Origin: Deltaproteobacteria bacterium
GTDB taxonomy: Bacteria; Desulfobacterota; Desulfobacteria; Desulfobacterales; SG8-13
DNA length: 11,595 nt
Assembly: GCA_024639205.1 (NCBI GenBank)
Contig: JAHEIV010000049.1
Span: forward strand, 1-11,595
Direction of reading: 5' to 3'
Positions 1-5,634 of this stretch are shown here, one piece after another. The notes below the pieces were generated by a model. It worked only from the letters and a program-made list of their open reading frames with translations. It did not search any database and was not told where the DNA came from. Numbering within the stretch: position 1 is the stretch's first letter; each line of letters starts with the position of its first letter. The translations under genes were made by a program, and so were the position numbers.

Positions 1-1122
1 GGCTTTGACCTGGTCGACCTTTACCCGGGAAGATTTCATCCGAAAGTCCAGGGTTTCGTCTCCCAGGGCCACCAGGCCGCCGCCGCCGCCGCAGCACCAG
101 TTGTAACGGATGTCGTCGGTCATCTCCCTAAAGTCGTCGGTCAGGTGGCCGATGATGTAGCGGGCTTCTTCGAAGACGCCGGCATTGCGGGCGATCTGGC
201 AGGGGTCGTGATAGGTGATCGGGCCCGGGTGCTTGGACTTGTCCAGCCGGATGCGCCCCTCTTTCAAATAGCGGGCATGCGCCTCGGTGATGGAGGTGAC
301 TTTAAACGGCTGGGCACCGGACAGATACTTCATTACGCGATAGGCGGTCCCGCATTCGCAGACACAGACTTCTTTCACTTTCAGCCGTTTGGCCTCACTG
401 ACGATCCGGTCCAGAATCAGTTTGGTCTTGGAGGGATCGCCGACAAAGGCTCCGAAGTTGACCGCTTCGAAAAAACTCAAGGTCCATTTCTCTCCGGCGG
501 CATTGAACACGGCCGCTGCCGGGATGATGGAATGGGCGCCGGCCAGGGCCACGTAAAGCAGATCGGCTCCTTCCACGTCCACCGGTATGGCCGCCTTTCC
601 GGCTTCGGTTTGCCATTTTTCGACCACCGCGGATTCCAGCCGCTTGATGCCGGTTAGAAACCCCTCTTTAAACATCTCCATGGACTTGCCCTTTTCGATG
701 GAGGTGTCGGCCAGCAAGGTGAGGATCTCCGGTTCGGCGCCTTGTCCGATCAGCAGCAACTTGGCGATGGACATCAACATCTGGGTGTCGATGCCAAAGG
801 GGCAGTAGACCATGCAGCGCCGGCAGCCGGTGCAGGAATAGGCTGCTTCGTAGAGCTCTTCGACGGTGGCGTCGGTCAGCTCCCGCGCCTCTCCCAGCGA
901 CGGCCACAGGTGGCCGCGCGCCTTGAAGTATTTTTTGTACAGGCGGCGGATCAATTCGTGCCGGTAGGCGGATATGTATTTGGTCTGGCCGGTGGACGCA
1001 TAGACATGGCAGGCTTCCGTGCACACGCCGCAACGGGTGCAGGTCTCCAGATAGTATTTCATCGCGCGGTTGAATTTGCTTTGAAAAAGCTGGAGCAGAT
1101 CATCGCGGGTTTTTTCGTCCAT
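1..1122 (-). CDS. HdrD/DsrK/TmcB-like CCG-domain iron-sulfur protein, C-terminus cut by window edge
   Basis: Cytoplasmic iron-sulfur subunit of a predicted membrane-bound, heterodisulfide-reductase-like complex. The 374 visible residues show two 4Fe-4S motifs, C28-x2-C31-x2-C34-x3-C38 and C97-x2-C100-x2-C103-x3-C107-P. A half-conserved CCG region follows around C253/C255/C257, then a good second CCG motif: HDPC308, 34 residues, then W342-C343-C344 and five glycines. The closing CxxC of that motif should lie about five codons beyond the window edge. There is no signal peptide or membrane segment. The ATG is one base past the TAA of the cytochrome b gene, with AGAGGG before it, so translation is probably coupled. 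In HdrD, DsrK and TmcB this domain carries the special 4Fe-4S centre that handles disulfides; the substrate here is inferred, not seen. A full length near 400 residues fits HmcF/TmcB better than the longer DsrK. Confidence 0.88.
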   Translation of the reverse strand, partial: MDEKTRDDLLQLFQSKFNRAMKYYLETCTRCGVCTEACHVYASTGQTKYISAYRHELIRRLYKKYFKARGHLWPSLGEARELTDATVEELYEAAYSCTGCRRCMVYCPFGIDTQMLMSIAKLLLIGQGAEPEILTLLADTSIEKGKSMEMFKEGFLTGIKRLESAVVEKWQTEAGKAAIPVDVEGADLLYVALAGAHSIIPAAAVFNAAGEKWTLSFFEAVNFGAFVGDPSKTKLILDRIVSEAKRLKVKEVCVCECGTAYRVMKYLSGAQPFKVTSITEAHARYLKEGRIRLDKSKHPGPITYHDPCQIARNAGVFEEARYIIGHLTDDFREMTDDIRYNWCCGGGGGLVALGDETLDFRMKSSRVKVDQVKA

Positions 1123-1123
1123 G

Positions 1124-1834
1124 TTACCCTCTTCTCAACTTGTTCATCGGTAAAGAAAAAATGGCGTGCATCAGCTGGCTGAAGGGAAAGAACATCAGAA
1201 AAAGATTGGCAAAAAACACATGCAGTATCAGCATGAAGGAGTGGCCGGAAAAGGTAGTGCTGTATGGCAGCTCCGGTTTTAACATTACCAGGCTCAGCAT
1301 GTAGGTGCGGTAGTCTGTCACCTCCATTTCCCCGTAATCGTACCAGCTGCGGGCCCAGTCCATCTCGCTTCCGAATATCACCACCAGAAACAGCAGGATC
1401 AGCAGGTAATAGTCCTCGGGTACCGACAAGTCCTTGACCGGTGTCACGAAGCGGCGAAAAAGGAAATAGAGCAGGCAGACGGCCAGAATCAGCCCCACAA
1501 AGCCGTTTCCCAGGAAAATTTCATGGGGAATGACCTGAAACACCGCAAAGTCGGCCAGCAGCTCTAAATGTCCGATCAGCAGCAGCAGCAGGCAGATGTG
1601 GAAAGCCATCAGAAACACCCACAACACCGGTTTGTGCCGGCGAACCGTGGGGAAAAGAAACGTGTCGGTTAGTGTCCAGAGCCACCCTGGTTTTTTGACC
1701 GGGTGAATCTCAAGAGGGGTCGGGTTGGGGGGCTCCCGAAAGATTTTCGCAATCCGCACGATGGAACCGACAATGAAAACGGCAAACGCCAGGTAAACCA
1801 TCGGCACCAGAATGATGTAATAAACCGTTTGCAC
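1124..1834 (-). CDS. NarI/DsrM/TmcC-like membrane cytochrome b subunit
   Basis: 236-residue integral membrane protein with about five hydrophobic segments (roughly residues 5-27, 70-90, 108-126, 140-156, 199-219). H79 and H89 are 10 apart, and H205 and H223 are 18 apart. These are the spacings of the heme b ligands of E. coli NarI (H56/H66 and H187/H205), and the stretch FPFSQLMH resembles NarI around its last histidine. It should bind two b hemes and exchange electrons with menaquinone, passing them to or from the CCG iron-sulfur subunit encoded next. The start is GTG at 1834, with GGGAGG six bases upstream. It lies 145 nt after tusA on the same strand. Known two-gene modules of this type are DsrMK, HdrED and TmcBC; sequence alone does not tell me which is closest. 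Confidence 0.85.
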   Translation of the reverse strand: MQTVYYIILVPMVYLAFAVFIVGSIVRIAKIFREPPNPTPLEIHPVKKPGWLWTLTDTFLFPTVRRHKPVLWVFLMAFHICLLLLLIGHLELLADFAVFQVIPHEIFLGNGFVGLILAVCLLYFLFRRFVTPVKDLSVPEDYYLLILLFLVVIFGSEMDWARSWYDYGEMEVTDYRTYMLSLVMLKPELPYSTTFSGHSFMLILHVFFANLFLMFFPFSQLMHAIFSLPMNKLRRG

Positions 1835-1860
1835 GAAGCGCCTCCCTTGCTGGTTACAGC

Positions 1861-1902
1861 GGCAGCGCAGGGACTGCCGGGTCGACTATCCCCTGCGCTG
1901 CC
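1861..1902 (-). other. 12-bp perfect inverted repeat (mRNA hairpin) between tusA and the cytochrome b gene
   Basis: Arms GGCAGCGCAGGG (1861-1872) and CCCTGCGCTGCC (1891-1902) pair perfectly around an 18-nt loop. On the minus-strand transcript the stem is followed by GCTGTAACC, with no U-tract, so it is unlikely to be a full intrinsic terminator. It could protect the upstream dsrE-tusA message from 3' decay, or attenuate, giving more carrier protein than membrane complex. The structure is seen; its role is inferred. Confidence 0.55.
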
Positions 1903-1979
1903 AAACACATGATGGTGCTGTAGATGAATCTCATGACCATTTTTCAATGATGTAAAAAACGACATGAAATTCTGCGGCC

Positions 1980-2222
1980 CTACACGACGCGTTCGATGTA
2001 GAATTTGATAACGTCGCCGTCCTGGTCGGTTTTCACGATCTTGTTGCCGCTCGTGTTGGCCCAGGCCGGAAAGTCCGTCAAGGCGCCGGGATCGGTGGTG
2101 TGGGCTTCGATCACCTCGCCGACCTGAACCTCCTTGATACCCTTGCTGACCTTGACTACCGGCATCGGGCAGGCCAGGCCCTTCAAATCAAATACTTTGG
2201 TTACGTTGATTCCATCTGCCAT
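1980..2222 (-). CDS. tusA: TusA-family sulfurtransferase / sulfur carrier
   Basis: 80-residue small protein with the SirA/TusA signature LKGLACPMP; C18 is the residue that carries sulfur as a persulfide. The length and the CPxP motif near the N-terminus are typical. In E. coli TusA passes sulfur for tRNA thiolation; in sulfur oxidisers and some sulfur-disproportionating bacteria, TusA is encoded with DsrE-type proteins and moves sulfane sulfur in dissimilatory metabolism. The neighbours here (DsrE2-like upstream, cytochrome b and HdrD-like proteins downstream) favour the dissimilatory role, which is an inference. The ATG at 2222 has AGGAGG eight bases upstream. The gap to the dsrE-like gene is 101 nt. 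Confidence 0.92.
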   Translation of the reverse strand: MADGINVTKVFDLKGLACPMPVVKVSKGIKEVQVGEVIEAHTTDPGALTDFPAWANTSGNKIVKTDQDGDVIKFYIERVV

Positions 2223-2323
2223 TTTTCGTTCCTCCTGCTTGGTGCTATTGCGTCTGCAACACAGCGCGTTGTTATTTCAGTTGCGGTTCATCCCCGACGG
2301 CATGTCATGGATGAATGGGTATG

Positions 2324-2932
2324 CTAAATGAACAGCTGGATGCGGCTGTTGTGGGCTTCGGCCAGAAACTTGGCCACACCGCAAAACTCCAGTCCATCAT
2401 ATTGGATCATCTCTTCGCGTTTGAATCCCATCAGATCCATAGACATCTCGCAGACATAAATCTTTACGCCCAGCTCCTCGGCCAGTGCGAGCATTTCCTC
2501 TAAGGAAGCCACATTTTTTTTCTTCATCAGCGACTTCATCATCGTGGTGCCCATGCCGCCCATATTCATCTTTGACAGCTTGACGTCACCGGTTCCCTTG
2601 GGCAGCATGGTTCCGAACATTTTGCCCATCATGTCCTTGCCGCCGACGCTCTTTTTTTTGTCTCGGAGAACCGGCGTTCCCCAGAAAGTGAAAAACATCA
2701 CGCACTCCATGCCCATGGCCACCGATCCGGTGGCGATGACAAAAGAAGCCAGTACCTTGTCCAGATCGCCCGAAAAAACGATCATCGAGACCTTTGGCTC
2801 GGTGGCTTTTTTGTCCAGCACGTCGATGCGGCTTTGAAGCGTCGCCAGTTGCTTTTCGACCGCTTCCATGGTCAGTTCGGTGCTGCTCTCGGCAGCCGGG
2901 GTTTCTTTGAGGTTTTCTGCAGTGTTGTTCAT
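2324..2932 (-). CDS. DsrE2-type DsrE/DsrF/DrsH-like sulfurtransferase
   Basis: 202-residue protein resembling the DsrE2 group (DsrE/DsrF/DrsH-like). An N-terminal tail and a short heptad-like helix (about residues 22-45) precede the DsrE core, which begins VSMIVFSGDLDKVLASF. The likely sulfur-carrying cysteine is C161 in CEMSMDLMG; C77 and C184 are also present. A methionine- and glycine-rich loop (about residues 100-137) is typical of this group. In sulfur oxidisers DsrE2 exchanges persulfide with TusA, encoded next here. I chose ATG 2932 because GGAGG sits at the right distance before it; the ATG four codons upstream (2944) has no ribosome binding site and overlaps that one. The gene opens the operon and lies 162 nt downstream of marR. 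Confidence 0.88.
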   Translation of the reverse strand: MNNTAENLKETPAAESSTELTMEAVEKQLATLQSRIDVLDKKATEPKVSMIVFSGDLDKVLASFVIATGSVAMGMECVMFFTFWGTPVLRDKKKSVGGKDMMGKMFGTMLPKGTGDVKLSKMNMGGMGTTMMKSLMKKKNVASLEEMLALAEELGVKIYVCEMSMDLMGFKREEMIQYDGLEFCGVAKFLAEAHNSRIQLFI

Positions 2933-2996
2933 GGTTCCCTCCATTGATTCATGGCGTTAATGAAAATTTACTATTAATATAGATTAGTTGGATATT

Positions 2997-3025
2997 ATTC
3001 TATCTTATTTAATATACAGCGTGAA
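2997..3025 (-). promoter_or_regulatory. Predicted sigma70-like promoter of the dsrE-tusA-cytochrome b-hdrD operon
   Basis: Reading the minus strand, TTCACG (3025-3020, 4/6 to the -35 consensus) is 17 nt from TAGAAT (3002-2997, 5/6 to -10). This lies in an AT-rich gap and would give a leader of about 58 nt before ATG 2932. The -35 element overlaps the motif shared with the marR promoter. Read-through from marR is also possible. Confidence 0.5.
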
Positions 3026-3027
3026 CT
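3016..3027 (-). promoter_or_regulatory. Candidate MarR operator before dsrE
   Basis: AGTTCACGCTGT on the minus strand. It matches 10 of 12 positions of AGTTCACACTAT in the marR promoter, differing by two purine transitions. It covers the predicted -35 element, so binding here would be expected to block transcription. Confidence 0.4.
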
Positions 3028-3094
3028 TATAAGGAAAATTTTTTGGATCAGATCCCTGTTCGATATGGTACGAAAGCATTCATTATTGGCCGGA

Positions 3095-3574
3095 TCACAC
3101 CATCAATTCCTTTACCGCCTCCATGGACGATTTGAGCATGTCCAGGTTCATCAGCAGGGAATTGCGCTGCTCGGCCGGCATCTGCAGCAGCACCTGCTCA
3201 TGAACGTCATCGAGAAAAAGGTTAATTTCCAGCATTTTGCTCTGACCCTGGGGGGTCAGGCTCAGCAGGCTGATGCGCGAGTCCTCCGGGTCCTTGATGC
3301 GCTGCACGAGCCCCTTTTTGATCAGCCCGTCGATGATTTTCGTGATGCGGCTTTTCACCACGTTCATCTTGTGGGCGATCCCCTTGGGTGTCAGGTAGCG
3401 CTCTTCGCCGAACAGCATCAGGCAGCGCAGTTCGGCATCCGGCATGTCGAACCGTTCACACTGATACTGCATGCGCTCCTGGCAGCATTGAAACAGACGG
3501 GTGATCAGGCCCTGAAACTGCTGCAGCTGAAAGGGGGTCACACCGGGTATTCGGTTCCCATCTAAATTATTCAT
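3095..3574 (-). CDS. MarR-family transcriptional regulator
   Basis: 159-residue winged-helix regulator. Residues about 47-110 form the MarR DNA-binding domain: LTPKGIAHKMNVVKSRITKI is the helix-turn-helix, and DPEDSRISLLSLTPQG is the wing with its usual D-x-R-x4-L-T-x2-G pattern. It has four cysteines (C30, C31, C39, C51) in the N-terminal helical part. I chose ATG 3574 because a consensus-like promoter lies directly upstream; an in-frame start at 3625 would lie upstream of that promoter's start point. The gene precedes the dsrE operon on the same strand and probably regulates it and itself. Its ligand is unknown; sulfide, persulfide or oxidant sensing through the cysteines is only a possibility. 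Confidence 0.88.
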   Translation of the reverse strand: MNNLDGNRIPGVTPFQLQQFQGLITRLFQCCQERMQYQCERFDMPDAELRCLMLFGEERYLTPKGIAHKMNVVKSRITKIIDGLIKKGLVQRIKDPEDSRISLLSLTPQGQSKMLEINLFLDDVHEQVLLQMPAEQRNSLLMNLDMLKSSMEAVKELMV

Positions 3575-3584
3575 AGTGTGAACT
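3573..3584 (-). promoter_or_regulatory. Candidate MarR operator at its own promoter
   Basis: AGTTCACACTAT on the minus strand; with two more bases, ATAGT-TCAC-ACTAT forms a 5-bp dyad. It lies between the -10 element and the ATG, covering the expected transcription start, as expected for autorepression. The same motif recurs before dsrE. Confidence 0.42.
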
Positions 3585-3612
3585 ATATAGGAGCACGGCA
3601 TGGAAATGTCAA
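3584..3612 (-). promoter_or_regulatory. Strong sigma70-type promoter of marR
   Basis: TTGACA (3612-3607, perfect -35) is 17 nt from TATATA (3589-3584, 5/6 to -10) on the minus strand. Only nine bases separate the -10 element from ATG 3574, so the transcript would be leaderless or nearly so, and no Shine-Dalgarno sequence is present. Confidence 0.75.
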
Positions 3613-3618
3613 GCGTTT

Positions 3619-3667
3619 TTTTCATTTATGTTGCCCGCCGGGAAACTGCGGGCAACATAAATGAAAA
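3619..3667. repeat. 20-bp perfect inverted repeat with 9-nt loop, between the outer-membrane gene and marR
   Basis: Arms 3619-3638 and 3648-3667 are perfectly complementary; the core GTTGCCCGC pairs with GCGGGCAAC, with AT-rich outer arms. It begins 46 nt after the stop codon of the outer-membrane protein gene and ends seven bases before the marR -35 box. It most likely insulates marR as a transcript end for the upstream minus-strand gene, but neither strand has a clear U-tract after the stem, so a protein-binding palindrome is an alternative. Confidence 0.65.
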
Positions 3668-3712
3668 TGGTTTTTGGGAGCGGGCCTGTCGGGTAAAGTG
3701 GGGCGGGATTAC

Positions 3713-4477
3713 CTAAAAGGAAAAACCGAGTTCGCCAAATGGGCCGCTGAAGTCGGCATCCAGGATGACGTCTTCTTCATCGATGTCATATTTGTCGTAG
3801 CGGTAGCCACCGGCGATAAACAGAGGTCCCACGGCATTCCAGCGCAGCCGCCCGATCAGGCTGTAACCTTTGTTGCCGCTGATGGAAATTCCACGTCCTT
3901 CCGCCTCGATGGCGAAGGCCTCAATAGGACGGATCTGGACGGCCAGAAACACCATGGGGACGGGCACGGTGGCACTCTCGGTTTCGCTCACGCCGGTGCC
4001 GGATGTTTCCGTGGCAGTGACTTCCAGATCGAAGATGCGAACGTTTAGGCCGATGTCGATGTTCAGGGTGTCAAAGGTGGCCTTTTCCAGCAAGGGGATA
4101 CCGTAGTAAAGCGCCACGTCGAGATGGTTCAGGGTTAACTTTGAATAGAAAGAGCCGGTGAAAGTTGTGCCACTCCAGGTAAAGGATTTGTTGCCGTTGC
4201 CCTCGAATTCCATGGGCGTGCCCATCACGTAGATGTTCGGAATGAAAAGGGGCATGTCGATGTCGATCCATCCGAAAAAACGCGTTTCATCCTGGTAATT
4301 CAGATCGGATTCAAGATCCAGGATGTCGCTGGCACTCAGCGGTTCATAACCCAACTTGCCCGAAGGCGACTGCTTCCAGGCCCCTGCGGCGAATTCCACA
4401 CCGAAAGAGTATCCGGTGCCGGCGGTGGTGATGACGATTAGCAACGCCAGGGTAGCGAGAGTGATCCGTCTCTTCAT
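3713..4477 (-). CDS. Outer-membrane beta-barrel protein, TIGR04219-like
   Basis: 254-residue exported protein. A signal peptide (residues 1 to about 24: KRR, then a hydrophobic stretch) is followed by amphipathic beta-strands and a C-terminal GELGFSF ending in phenylalanine, the usual sorting signal for outer-membrane barrels. The pattern GVEFAAGAW near the mature N-terminus, D-L-x4-Y-x-DETR-x2-GW, TPMEFEG, GLNVRI, EAEGRG and AGGYRYDKYDID matches my memory of the TIGR04219 outer-membrane family; its function is unknown. The start at 4477 is set by AAGGAGGAGG just upstream; the ORF extends 19 codons further, but that part has no ribosome site and would hide the signal peptide. It is monocistronic, between its own promoter and the 3619-3667 inverted repeat. 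Confidence 0.85.
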   Translation of the reverse strand: MKRRITLATLALLIVITTAGTGYSFGVEFAAGAWKQSPSGKLGYEPLSASDILDLESDLNYQDETRFFGWIDIDMPLFIPNIYVMGTPMEFEGNGNKSFTWSGTTFTGSFYSKLTLNHLDVALYYGIPLLEKATFDTLNIDIGLNVRIFDLEVTATETSGTGVSETESATVPVPMVFLAVQIRPIEAFAIEAEGRGISISGNKGYSLIGRLRWNAVGPLFIAGGYRYDKYDIDEEDVILDADFSGPFGELGFSF

Positions 4478-4525
4478 GGCCTCCTCCTTGTGCGATGTTG
4501 TCGATTGACCGTTAACCTGTCGGTT

Positions 4526-4554
4526 ACTATACAAAAATCGGTCGCAAAGTGCAA
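4526..4554 (-). promoter_or_regulatory. Predicted promoter of the outer-membrane protein gene
   Basis: Minus strand: TTGCAC (4554-4549) is 17 nt from TATAGT (4531-4526, 5/6 to consensus), leaving about 48 nt before ATG 4477. Confidence 0.6.
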
Positions 4555-4567
4555 ATGCCGGATGTGG

Positions 4568-4618
4568 ACCGGCAGCCGGTCACAGGCTGCATACCGCGGT
4601 GCACAGGGGGATGCAGCC
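4568..4618. repeat. Two small inverted repeats in the gap before nadK
   Basis: ACCGG-CAG-CCGGT (4568-4580) and GGCTGCAT (4585-4592) / ATGCAGCC (4611-4618) are perfect small dyads in the 250-nt gap between the divergent outer-membrane and nadK genes. I see no convincing nadK promoter; TTGCGG-N17-TAATAG at 4642-4670 is weak. No role can be assigned. Confidence 0.35.
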
Positions 4619-4727
4619 GGACAGACCCAAGGAGAATTAACTTGCGGTTTTAACCAGTTGACGTTAATAGGAATTCAGGACTGTCGATCAGCAATGTTGG
4701 TGACTCAGACGAGCAGAGGCCGCAGCG

Positions 4728-5579
4728 TTGAAAAAAATCGGAATTGTGGTAAAAGCCGACCCTCAAGTGAGCCGGAAAGCAGACGATCTGGAGCGATGGC
4801 TGCAGGCCCGGGGGGTGGAGACGCTCCGCAAGGAAAGTGCGCCGCCTCAGCGAGGGATGCTGAGCGGGGATAGCCCCGCGCCGGCGAATCTTTTCTGCAT
4901 TCTGGTATTGGGCGGAGACGGTACGTTTTTGAGCGCCGTGCGCTGGATCGGGGACCAGAAAATTCCGATTCTGGGGGTCAAATTCGGTGCGGTCGGATTT
5001 TTGGCTGAAACAGCCGAGGATCGGCTGTATGAAGTGCTCGAATCGATACTGCAAGAAACCTTTCACACCCAGTCCAGAATGCGGTTGCTGGTGCAGGTGA
5101 TGCGACAGGAACGGCCACGGGCGACCGAGACCGTGCTGAATGACGTGGTGATTAACAAGGGAGCATTGGCCCGTCTGGCAAGCATCGACACCTCCATCGA
5201 CGGGCGCTATCTGACCACTTATCGGGCCGACGGACTGATCGTGGCCACGCCCACCGGATCCACCGCTTACTCTCTGGCGGCCGGCGGCCCGGTGCTGCAC
5301 CCCGCTGTACCGGCGATTGTCATGACGCCGATCTGCCCGTTTACCCTGACCAACCGTCCCTTGATCATACCGGATGCCTCCACCATTACGATCAATCTCG
5401 AAAAAGGTTCTGCCGACATCATGCTTACCTTTGATGGTCAGCAGGGACTGGAAATAGACGATACAGACACGATCATCATCCAAAAGGGCCCGCATCCGAT
5501 CGACATGATATCGGAGCCGAACCAGCACTACTACGATGTTTTAAAGGCCAAATTGCGCTGGAGCGGTGGCAAGGTCTAA
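4728..5579 (+). CDS. nadK: NAD kinase
   Basis: Cytoplasmic enzyme that phosphorylates NAD+ to NADP+ using ATP. The 283-residue length is normal. Family motifs are all present: N-terminal KKIGIVVK, GGDGT at 62-66 with D64 expected to be catalytic, the N-D pair at 138-139 (many members have NE), and the nucleotide-binding loop TPTGSTAYSLAAGGP at 174-188. The stretch GVKFGAVGFL (83-92) has K85 where asparagine is common in GVNxGxLGFL, a minor variant. The start is TTG at 4728, with AGAGG about seven bases upstream; a stop at 4701 in the same frame leaves no better start. An LPP20-like gene follows after 55 nt and is probably cotranscribed. Confidence 0.95.
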   Translation: MKKIGIVVKADPQVSRKADDLERWLQARGVETLRKESAPPQRGMLSGDSPAPANLFCILVLGGDGTFLSAVRWIGDQKIPILGVKFGAVGFLAETAEDRLYEVLESILQETFHTQSRMRLLVQVMRQERPRATETVLNDVVINKGALARLASIDTSIDGRYLTTYRADGLIVATPTGSTAYSLAAGGPVLHPAVPAIVMTPICPFTLTNRPLIIPDASTITINLEKGSADIMLTFDGQQGLEIDDTDTIIIQKGPHPIDMISEPNQHYYDVLKAKLRWSGGKV

Positions 5580-5634
5580 AGACGCAGTTTGGCGACCAAG
5601 ACAACGTCAAAAAGAATGGAAGGTCTTCAGGCAT

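Noticed and set aside
76..90. (GCC)5 trinucleotide repeat
   Set aside because: It is the complement of five glycine codons in the conserved CCG motif of the iron-sulfur protein, so it is explained by coding.
145..657. 170-residue plus-strand open frame opposite the CCG protein gene
   Set aside because: Antisense to a gene with clear 4Fe-4S and CCG motifs; no ribosome site and no family resemblance. The same holds for other frames in 395-1182.
1669..1965. 98-codon minus-strand frame spanning the tusA-cytochrome b gap
   Set aside because: It runs into the cytochrome b gene in another frame, has no ribosome site, and its peptide is unlike any family I know.
1980..2932. Complete YedE-TusA-DsrE cluster as proposed for sulfur disproportionators
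   Set aside because: TusA and a DsrE-type protein are present, but no YedE-like membrane transporter is seen; the membrane gene here is a NarI-like cytochrome b.
4650..5528. 292-residue minus-strand frame opposite nadK
   Set aside because: Antisense to a full set of NAD kinase motifs; a GC-rich coding shadow.
5566..5634. Longer N-terminus for the LPP20-like protein, overlapping nadK
   Set aside because: GTG start without a ribosome site; it would put 23 residues before a normal signal peptide.
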